Part shown: in pieces, positions 55,038 through 64,000 of the stretch
How the letters are laid out: every line of letters begins with the position of its first letter
Position numbering within the stretch: the first letter of the stretch is position 1
Origin: Ipomoea triloba
Lineage: Eukaryota > Streptophyta > Magnoliopsida > Solanales > Convolvulaceae
DNA: 64,000 nt
Assembly (NCBI RefSeq): GCF_003576645.1
Contig: NC_044922.1
Coordinates: forward strand, 6,395,646 to 6,459,645
Reading direction: 5' to 3'
Program-made: the position numbers and the translations under genes
The notes under the pieces: model-generated
Databases searched by the model: none
What the model saw: the letters and a program-made list of their open reading frames with translations, nothing else
Told to the model about the DNA's origin: nothing

Positions 55038-57865
55038 TTAAATATCAGAAGAAGGTTTAACCTTCTCCGTTAGGAACTGCAGTATGTGCTCACGTTTCCA
55101 GTTGTCAATTCTGCGAAGCAAGTTGCAAAAGGGTGTAGTGAATGATTAGTACAAGAAGTGTTCCGCGTATGTTAGTTCTAAAACTAATGGAAATAGCTAA
55201 CCTGACGGTTTCCTTGTGCCCTCCATTACCATCCAGCATAATCAACTTCGGTGGAGAATTATATGCATATTGAACTTTTACAGAAGGAAACTTATCTTTC
55301 TCTTCTTCAATAAAGCCAACAATTTCGGGATAGAATACCAACTTCCTCATGCAGACTTCTATAACTGCTCCCGCATACACAACCTGCATCAGCATTCCGC
55401 TTAAACAACAACTTTGACATTTTGATTCCAATGCAGGAGAAACATATTTATAGAGAAAAGAGAGTTAGAGGACAGTGAGCCTATGGCAAAATACCGGAAC
55501 TAAAATCTAGAAAGAGAGAATAAAATTCAAAAATAGCAGCTGATGAGTAAAGGTAGTGCAGAAACCTTTCTTAACCACTGGTATCCTGTTATGAATTGAT
55601 CGGACAAATTGGGTAATATATAAATAAAAAACAGCAAGTAGGGCTATTAAAGGGATCAACTTCAGTTGAGCTTATGACTTTCTGAGTATGATTATAGTAG
55701 ACTTACAACATAAACACTATCAGACAAATAGTGAAGAGATTTTAAAGTTATATGCTTCTAAGTTGAAGGGAAATTGCTTGACGTTGCATATATATGCTAG
55801 CTAATAACTTGACATTTTAATGGCAGCCTAATTTCCAGTCTACAGAAATACTTAACATGAACTTATTTATAGTCATATAAGATATCCTGTGGGAGAAATC
55901 CCATCCCCCATATCGAAATATCCTTTGTCTACTCTCCGAATTTCAGGCACATTCCTCCTCTCAAACTCCTAGGCAGCCTAGATGGTGTTCCTCCTCTTCA
56001 ATTCAACTTGTTCCAAACCAGAAATCATGAAAGGTTAGAGAAACCCGGAATATTTGAAAGGTGACATACTTTCCATTTTGAGATGGCTTGAAATATTCAA
56101 CACATTTAAAAAAAAAAAAATGAGCGCATCACAAGAGGGTCAGGAGAACAAGGGAGACATTCTTAGTATAAAGACATTTATCAGCAGCTGAGACTAACAT
56201 CCATCATACCTTGCTTGTGGCATCATCTGAGTCTTCAGTGCAACACTTCAAACAGTCCGACACCACCTCTGAAGGCAATAGAAAGTATAGATTAGTTATA
56301 ACAGTACTGATGCAGTTCTGAAGATGCACATACAAAAGCACTCTGTAATTATGACAAAATTAAATTTCCAAGAGCATTCCATCATATTTGTTCTTTTCAT
56401 AATCTAGGTTGCAAAACATATAATACATATCATTTAAACATTGTGGAAACAAGCTATAAAGGCACTTCTCTGAAATAAGAACTATCTTGAAGTTTTAACT
56501 TGAAAATGGTTAAGAAGATAAGGAGTCATCTCTTCGTTCTTGTACTTACCTTCTCCTTTGTCTACTCACGGCACTACAGAATAAGGTATGACCGCATATG
56601 GACAACCATACACATTCAATAGCAAAGTGCAAGTGACACAGAAAGACAGTAATATTTACCCCTTAAGGAGCTTGCATCGAAATATAGTTGTCTAGCATGA
56701 ATTATGCGATCCTTTTCCAAGATAAAATAGTTTTGACTTTACATTCAGCAATCGTGATATTTTAGATTTTTAGTCCAGGATTACCAGTGAGCAGTGCCAA
56801 TGACTATTAAATAGCCGAGAACTTTATTCAAAACTGCACTACTAAAATAATGCTATGCTGACATCACAAGGAACCAGTGTATCCACACAGGATACCTTTT
56901 GCTTTTCTGTAAATCCTCATTGAATTTGCTATTAACTATTTATGTCCATTCATAAAGGTCTAACTTCAAAAAATTGGCAAATTTGCACACCTCAGGCAGG
57001 CATTCAGGACAACAAAATAGTGACCAACAGAAGATGGAAAAGCATCCCGTCTTTCTTACATAAAACTTGAAAATTAATAAACCCTATAAGTGCAGTTCAA
57101 TTGAATTTCACTCAAGAACCGAGGCTCAAACTTAAAGTTACCTAGACAAATTTACAAAGAATAGAAAACCCCTTCACACATACCAGGATACTTATGGTAA
57201 ATGCATCAGATCAAACATCATATGCACTACATTAAGAGATCACACACATCTCAATTTCAGCATATTCACCCCATGATTTCCAGTTCTGTAGTACCAAATA
57301 AGAAACCAACACATTTAAACACAGAATATTTCAATTTTTCACATCAAAGCCAATCATTTTTATAAATAACAACCTTCCATTGAATGCAAAAAGTATAACA
57401 ATCTTATCCTACAACTCAGAAAGCTCAAGCCTATTGATTTCAGTACATTCAACCCCGATTACCACTCCACCGAACCAAATCACAATCAACATAGCTCCAG
57501 AAGATCAAATTCGAAATCCAAGAGCAATCACTGCCCTATTCATTAATAATGTCAATAAATAAATAATACCAGAAAAATTAGCATTTTGGAATTGAATTTA
57601 GAACTACAATTAAGAAGCTGATAAACCCTATGGAACTGAAAAGTGAAATTTTGATTCGAGGGAGAAAGAGGTGACCTTTGTCTTTAACATACTCGGAAAG
57701 CGTTCTGCAGTCAGAGCAGAGAGCAAGACCCGTGAAGCCGAGATTCTCACACTCTTTCGTGCTCAGCTGCTCCTCCGCCACCGCTGCTACCACCAAGCAG
57801 TACATAAGCACAGCACCGAAGATCAACGACGACCCGCCCATACTCGTCCCTCTCTCTCTTCGCAT
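55038..57865 (-). CDS. selenoprotein F (Sep15)-like protein, At1g05720 type
   Basis: An ER-lumen thioredoxin-fold protein of the Sep15/SelM family; animal Sep15 binds UDP-glucose:glycoprotein glucosyltransferase and acts in folding control. Exons are 57676-57865, 56210-56268, 55202-55383 and 55038-55110 with GT..AG introns, giving 167 residues. There is a signal peptide (about residues 9-31, MGGSS to VAAVAEEQ). Next is the Cys-rich N-terminal part ECENLGFTGLALCSDC (39-53) and DCLKCC, then the fold: AGAVIEVCMRKLVFYPE, VQYAYNSPPKLIMLD, and ends RIDNWKREHILQFL. At the place of the animal Cys-Gly-Sec motif is Cys-Met-Arg (about 94-96), so there is no Sec and only one redox Cys, as in plant homologues I know. 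ATG 57865 or 57841 may be used. Confidence 0.9.
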
Positions 57866-57901
57866 CTTTCGATCTTCCTGAGAAGTGGATGATCAGCGTT
57901 A

Positions 57902-57909
57902 CTTTATAT
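57902..57909 (-). promoter_or_regulatory. putative TATA box of the Sep15-like gene
   Basis: ATATAAAG on the minus strand, about 37-44 bases before the upstream ATG. This favours a very short leader or use of the second ATG at 57841. Confidence 0.45.
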
Positions 57910-58072
57910 TTTGGGAAAATCCTACCTTAATCACGTAATACAAATTAACATAAAATTAATTCATATATTATAGGCCGCTATATTTTTAATCTCTAAATTA
58001 GTGATAAAGTAAATCATTTTTTTTTGACAGGAAGTAAACCAACTTAGTTGGTGTGCAATAGTATATTGTTGG

Positions 58073-58610
58073 ACCCGGATTCACCTTGAAAGATGAATCC
58101 ATCACAATTTACATACTAAGAGCATTCACATCTCTAGTTTTTTGGGGTTATTTCAGAGCTATGAACTGATGCATAATTTTATGACAGATGTGGAGTGTGT
58201 TTTTTTCTGTTTTTTACTTACTGCCAGAGCTTGCATATTTGTGGAGTCCACAATTTGGTAAAAGAAAATAAAAGCAGCATTGATAGCTGCGTGTGGTGGA
58301 CAGCATGCGCCCTAGTTGGCGCGTGCGTTGCACGCCCCAGCCCCAGCTGGGGCGTGAACTCCTTCTATTTTTTTTAATTTTTTTTTTTTGCTTTTTCTGA
58401 TTTTGTGTCAGAAAGCTTTGTTTTTCCCTTTTATTATTTTGCTTCCTTTTTTGTTGGCATCTTCTCTCTCCTAATGTCATCTAAAAATTTGTGTCCAATT
58501 CACCACAATGTTGTTCTAATGTTTAAATTGTGAATATTCAGTATGTAAATTGTAAACATTCATCTAGATTCTCCTTGCAAAATGGATTTGGATTCACAGA
58601 ATAATTTGTT
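58073..58610. mobile_element. MITE family C copy with a nested family A-type MITE
   Basis: Outer ends: ggacccggattcaccttgaa at 58073 and inverted 'gattctccttgcaaaatgga' at 58567, with 'acaatttacatacta' and 'aatattcagtatgtaaattg' inside. Between 'tacta' (58128) and about 58500 lies agagcattcacatctctagt with a GC-rich core (gcgccctagttggcgcgtgc near 58307). The outer element matches 2160-2395 without this insert. Confidence 0.65.
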
Positions 58611-58706
58611 GTGTTTTGATGTGAGTGGCCATACACTCTCATTATTTTAAGAAAGGTCGAAAGTTCAAAACACACACGCACACACACTCTCTCTCTCTAT
58701 ATATAT

Positions 58707-58992
58707 ATAAAGGCAATTTATATCGTAGACTAAGATCCACAGTGCATTGTGGATCTTAGTCCAATATCCAAAATTTGACTTTATAATAATGCACATAATT
58801 ATATAGGTGAGCACACATAAACACTTAATATAATGCATAAAATTCATGTTCATTATATCGTGTGTATATGTATGTGTATTATAAACATGAATTATGTGCA
58901 TTATGAACATGAATTTTGTATCTTATTAAGTCAAATTTTGTGTATTGGACCAGGGTCCACTGTGCACTATAAACCCTGATTCACGATATAAC
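58707..58992. mobile_element. family B element
   Basis: gcaatttatatcgtagacta, then agatccacagtgcattgtgg, at the left. The right end has ggaccagggtccactgtgca and 'gattcacgatataacg'. Inside is an inverted pair 'aaattcatgttcattat' and 'attatgaacatgaatttt'. No coding region. Confidence 0.7.
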
Positions 58993-60878
58993 GATTGAAA
59001 AAACAATTTTAATATGAGCAACACTTTTTAGCCATTATTTAGGTTGGCCTGATGCAAACATGGAATAGTTTGGGTACGAGCTTAAACACCCTACTCTATT
59101 ATAGTTAGAGTCTACTCAAGACACATCATAAAACTTCTGGTCTCTCTATTAACAATTTTATTTTATATATCTTATTTTTTCACAAATTACACTCTAACTT
59201 AATAAATTTAGTGATTAAACATGTATACATTTCTTTGTGCTTCGTTATAAACGGTCCTATCTTTGATTAATATATTTGGTATTATTATTTTTTATAAAAA
59301 AACATGTATACATTTCCATTACATTAATAGAAAACTTAAAAATAAGTATAATGAAAGCCAATGATAGAGTGTCGTTTGAAAAATAAGGAGAAATAAAATT
59401 TGAAATTTCATTAATAGATGATCAATTAGGATTTCCTAAGAGTAATAGTAATTTTGATAAATTTGTTAACAGAGAGCTAAAAAAAATCACTTTATTTATA
59501 ATTTTAAGGATAAAAAGGGGCAACACTTATAACACATAAATCCGGTCTATTATTATTATTTTATAATAACTTCACGATAAAAAAAATGTAATTTTTTCTT
59601 AAAAAATATTCCCCACATATTTAACCTATTTTATTTTATTTTTACCACATGCTCATTTCAACTAAAGAATGCTGTAGATTTTACTAAAAATTTAACTAGG
59701 ACTTAGGAGTCATATAAGTTTTCGAACTTTTCAGAAATGCAATTAGATTATTTATTTCTAAAAAAAAAACTCTAAATAAACATTTGAAATTGAAAGAATA
59801 TATATAATTTAGTCTCTTTAAAAAAAAAAAAAATCTATGAACAACTAATAACCCATTCAAACTTGTTATTAAGGGGTAACCAATCAAGTTGGTCAGGTTA
59901 TTAAGTTAGTAACTACGGATTACAAGATAGGGATCCTTTAGTACTTTGTCTATCCTCATGCAACTAGCACTAAGAGGGAAAACATGCCTGAACATGCAAC
60001 TCCTAGGACCTATTTACTAACTAAAATTAAAAAATAAAAAAATATATTTACTAGCATAGTTTTTATCTAAAAAAATTGGATAATATTGTTTTTCTCTTTC
60101 ATAAATGAAAAACTAAATCTCCATTATATATTTGGCTATATATCACTACAAATCTACAATCACATTCTCACTATTATCTACTTACATATTTATCTATTAG
60201 ACTATTACTATGATTACATTTATTATTATCTTATTTATTTATAACTATTCCTATCTTTTCTATTTGCATTTACTTAGACATGATTCACAATATCACAATT
60301 TAAACTTGAATTTTAACTAAGTTTTATATTTTGATTGAACTCAATAGATCATTCGTTCGATATTTTCAGTTATGTTATAATCTTTAATATAAGTTTGGTT
60401 CAAATACTGAATATTGAAATTTCACATATATTAGACTACCAAGTAATTTATATACGCATCCCACTCAAATGAATATACACTAAAATAAAATTAAATATTA
60501 ACTCAAAAAAATATCAATATTATCTAAACTAAATTTTAGGTAAATTTAATAAATTATTAATTCAAATATATTTTTAATCCTGTTATATTTGAATATAAAT
60601 TTGGTTTGAATATCAAATGTAAAATTTTATATATATTAATTAAACGAAAAAATTATATTTAGTCTATTCAAACTAAACATATCTAAAAATATTTTAAATA
60701 TAATGTCTAAAATCACTGAAAATTGAAATTGTATTAGTTTTATAACATTAATCAGCCCAGAATACATCATCGTGAGTTGGTGACCTACAGCTACAAACTT
60801 ATATTGCTAAATTATCACAAACTTATAAAGCTACAAACTTAATGAAACAAAAAATATAATAACCTTTTGGCTGAATCT
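58993..60878. other. gene-free AT-rich spacer
   Basis: No gene seen. It includes the dispersed repeat copy 60170-60760. The part next to 60879 is the 3' flank of the VASt-domain gene. Confidence 0.5.
60170..60760 (+). repeat. dispersed repeat, copy 2 of 2 (partner 10790-11400)
   Basis: The order of shared motifs is the same as in copy 1: 'tttaaacttgaat', 'ctcaatagatcatt', 'gttatgttataatct', 'aagtttggttc', 'atttcacatatattagac', 'aatattatctaaactaaat', 'tttggtttgaatatcaaat', 'aaaaatattttaaatata'. Confidence 0.6.
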
Positions 60879-63818
60879 CTAAGTACTGGATACCTGTCTG
60901 ATGTCACTGGTAAGTGATGGCGAGGAAGCAAACTTTCTACTCTCACTAGCAGGAAGCTTAGACTTAAGGTATGAACGAGCCACGTCTAGCATTAGCTCCA
61001 TCTCTTTCTTATACTGGACAATTATAGAAGAGTGAGTAGAGATCGCAAGCATAGAGAGCAACAAAAATGAAGAATAACTCTTTATATTCTATTATTACTT
61101 CACTAGATATATATGGCCCTGTTTGGTAAAATAGTTAACTTATCAGCCAACTTTAACCTATTTGACCACTATTAACTGTTTCATTTGGTTAAAAAATCAA
61201 TATAAGTACTTGGCTATCAGCTTTTTGTAACTCCAAAATGCTAAAATTAAAAAAGCTGCTCAATGCCCGTAAGGCTTCATGCCCAGTTTTGAGGAAGGGT
61301 CACTTTAGGGCCCATGTATTGAATATTGTTTTGAAGATGATATAAAATGATTGTTTTCTTAAAATAAAATAAAAAAAAAAGCTTCTCAAAGCAACTTTTT
61401 TAATTAGCTTAATTAAAAGAAATTATACCAAACAACTATCAGTTAACGACTAATTTACCAAACACTTTTCTACAATCAGCTAATGTTATCAACTAGTTAT
61501 ACCTTCTAACCCAATCAGCTAACAACTATCAACTAATAGCCATTTACCAGCTTATATGTAACACATGAAATCATGAGCATCTCCCTATGTGAACAATTAG
61601 ACTGCCTACATATTGTACCTGTGTTCTTCAACAAAAGTTTTACTATTAATATATAACTCTTCAGATATAGAATTGCAACATTCTAAAGGCAAGAGATACC
61701 TCATTTACAGCACCCGCTTTGATTTTAGACTGCATTATACACCATTTCTTAAAATGTGCACCTGATAACATACGCACTAGAAGATTATTATAAAAGAGTA
61801 CTAATTCCATTAAAAAAATTGTGTGCATCTCAATGTATTAATGGAATATGTTGAAGGCGCATCAGTAAATAATGTTGGAAATTGGAATATGTAAGAATAG
61901 ATCAAAGATGTCAACAAAATGGACCATCAAATAAGGTCAATGGAAAGACTTTCACGGAGCAGTTGGGGCAAAAACATTGACGGTTTGACAGGCATCACAT
62001 TTGGTTTGAAGAATTTCTAAAGCTCTTGGTCACAAGAGCCTATTATTGTTAAAATGCAATAACAATAAATTCAAAGCTCTCATAGAAAGAAAAATAGTCC
62101 ACAATGAACATAACTTCCAAATCAAACTCAAGCATGGCCCGTTTCAAGAAATATTTTCAGTTTCATGGTAGTAAATTTACACATCATGCTCCACAGACAA
62201 CGGGATGCTAGGCCAATGTCTCTCAATTGGGCTATAATGAACATGTGCCAAACCACAATAAAAGACAAAATCCAATCAATTAGCAAGTCTGACTCATGGC
62301 CTTATATACCCATATGTTTCTTATTTTCAATGTGGGACTCTTAACGGTCAGAAATTACTTCATTTCCACATCAATGCACATATTCTCAATAACAATCTCA
62401 AGTTTTGTCAACTTAAACCAAGTACAATTATATGCAGAAAACAACTTGGTTGCCAATATTGATGAATCCACCAAATGGATCAAGAAAGATGGGTTCAATT
62501 ACTACTAAGATGTGTTGAAGCAAAATTAGAAGACAGAAGTTTTAAGTTAAGATGTGATAAATTATAGAATGTAGAAAAAAGAATTTTGACAATGAATGAA
62601 TTGGAGCAACTTACCAACTTTTATATCCATAGAGCAGGAGGATTCAGAATTAGTTTCCAAAGACCATCTACAATGAACCTGATGAAGTAAAAAGAAGTGA
62701 TAAAGTTGTATAAGCATGGTAACAGTGTAACACACAAGTAGTTATAGAATATCTATGGAGTAAAAAGTTAAAACGAATACTGACAATAAGCCATGATGGG
62801 GAATCAGAAATTGAAAAGAAAATTGTTGAATAATCCATCTCTTTAGAAATCCGATACTAATTAGAAAAATATTTTTGTTGCAGACAACAATAAATTTTAT
62901 CTCTATTGCCGACAAAAGGGATGGACAACAAAAACATTCAATCACATTTTTCTCCAACAATCTTTATGGTGAACTTATGGGCACTTCAAGGAATATGAAA
63001 TTACGTCAACACAATAAGGCATCTATGTTAGTATATCCACTAATATAATGGGAACAGCTTAAGAATAACGTTTTCCATCAATGTCCAAATAATTTATACT
63101 GTATACATTAAAAGGAGGAAAGTTAGCAGGACAACAGAACTGAGGATGCATTTTCATGAATCCACTAAGGTAAAGGGAAAAACATCATAGGTCTAATAAA
63201 ATAAATATAGGGAGAAACAGAATAGTTTGTTGACATGTTTAGGTATTATATAGTAATCCTATTTATATGTAAACTCCCTAACATAAATTTACAATATTTA
63301 CAAGATGAGGGTAGAGTGGTAGACGCACCAATTAAACAATAGGGTTCACATACTAATATCAAAATACCAGATTGCAAGGATATCCTAGCAAATAAACATA
63401 GCATAACACAAAAACTGGATGTAATTTTGAACAATATACACAAAACCAAGAACATAATATGAACACATAGCAAGATGACCATAAGACTAGCATACCTCGA
63501 AACACGATCCAAATGGTACATCATGTGCCTGTTGTACAGTCTCAAACACCTAATAAACCAGTGACAAAATGTCAAGGGAAAGAAATGAATGAAAAATTAT
63601 TTATTAAAGCAATAGAATTACTACTGATTAGACAAAAAAAAAATGACATGATGATGTAATGATAACGATACCAGTAATTTTTTATCTGGTGACAGAACAG
63701 CATGTTGATATTCCGTCATTGCTGTATCTGGTGGGCACATTGGGCTATTGCAAAGAGATCTGAATGTATTTTCCCTGACTTGACCATCATACTCTTCTGC
63801 AGAGTGCCACTGACCCAT
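60879..63818 (-). CDS. VASt-domain protein, BAGP1-like (3' part of gene, partial)
   Basis: Exons recognised on the minus strand are 63672-63818, 63496-63549, 62615-62678, 61700-61761 and 60879-61013. All have GT..AG junctions and consistent phase, giving the last 153 residues. Sequence features are [86 protein letters not shown], and [20 protein letters not shown]. This is the C-terminal VASt domain (VAD1 analog of StAR-related lipid transfer) of C2-GRAM-VASt proteins. It most resembles BAG-associated GRAM protein 1 (At3g59660), which partners BAG6 in basal immunity. The upstream C2 and GRAM exons lie beyond 64000. The final CAG/gtatcc could be a donor to another exon. Intron 4 holds a MITE (61109-61555). 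Confidence 0.75.
61109..61555. mobile_element. MITE with 'TGTTTGGTAAA' ends, in the last intron
   Basis: ggccctgtttggtaaaatag at the left; aactaatagccatttaccag at the right (inverted). It is homologous, in opposite orientation, to the split element 21369-23192. A piece near 61262-61345 (gcccgtaaggcttcatgccc) has no counterpart there and may be an insertion. Confidence 0.75.
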
Positions 63819-63923
63819 CTAAGAAACATACAAGAAATGAAGAAAATATCAGTTCTCTGTACATGCTTCTACAACTGCAAATTATGACTTAGATAAAACA
63901 CATCAGGTTAGTTTGTTAATAAC

Positions 63924-63961
63924 CTTCTTCCAGACAGCAAAACATAAAAGGCATTAGCAGT
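63924..63961 (-). other. possible upstream exon of the VASt-domain gene
   Basis: Read on the minus strand, actgctaatgccttttatgt... aga/ag encodes TANAFYVLLSGR, which resembles the start of a VASt domain (LLS motif). It is bordered by aaaag and gttatt. The phase does not fit the phase-0 start of the exon at 63818, so the boundary is unsure or another exon intervenes. Confidence 0.3.
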
Positions 63962-64000
63962 CTTTTCCAGAAATTAAAACCAATTATGTTTGTTCCACCA

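Noticed and set aside
55202..55383. Selenocysteine insertion in the Sep15-like gene
   Set aside because: No in-frame TGA at the motif; the position is Arg, and land plants lack the Sec system.
57671..57892. Plus-strand frames over Sep15-like exon 1
   Set aside because: Shadows of the minus-strand coding exon.

Overview
The window is nuclear DNA from a flowering plant, almost certainly a eudicot. It is AT-rich, has split genes with GT..AG introns, long transposon-filled spacers, many (ATT)n microsatellites, and proteins of plant families. I cannot name the species. No rRNA, tRNA, CRISPR or organellar gene was seen. One ambiguous base (10463) ends a poly-C run.

Layout. 1-14900 is a gene-free spacer of old repeats (MITEs, diverged direct repeats, CACTA-like ends, a 53-bp tandem repeat). 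14950-18960 (+) holds a five-coding-exon gene for an atypical bHLH protein like Arabidopsis At1g05710 (bHLH153 type). 20.2-43.2 kb holds five single-exon genes, all on the minus strand, for small secreted proteins of 70-84 residues. Each has a signal peptide followed by a paired-cysteine signature CC-x6-CC in a proline-rich setting. I do not recognise this family. The five fall in three subgroups (P1/P2, P3/P4, P5), with at least one decayed relic (about 27.06-27.9 kb) and a duplicated promoter module. 44078-48350 (-) is a large AIPP2-like gene with a C-terminal SPOC-like domain. 55038-57865 (-) is a selenoprotein F (Sep15)-type gene like At1g05720. 60879-64000 (-) is the 3' part of a gene for a VASt-domain protein resembling BAGP1.

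Context. The bHLH and Sep15-type genes are neighbours in Arabidopsis (At1g05710 and At1g05720). Here they are about 36 kb apart, and the gap holds the peptide cluster, the AIPP2-like gene and many transposable elements. The cluster grew by local duplication. One duplicated segment (about 28.96-34.6 kb versus 35.9-41.5 kb) gives paralogous empty sites that prove several insertions: a tRNA-derived SINE, a 468-bp solo LTR, a 1236-bp Mutator-type element, a second SINE and a 460-bp MITE. A hAT element with a perfect 8-bp target duplication is nested in a MITE whose uninterrupted relative lies at 61.1 kb. A 111-bp satellite-like array (about 9 copies) sits inside a MITE-like element found unexpanded at 52.9 kb.

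The most interesting candidate for an undescribed system is the CC-x6-CC secreted peptide cluster: same strand, similar core promoters, and opposite patterns of conservation in the two recent pairs.
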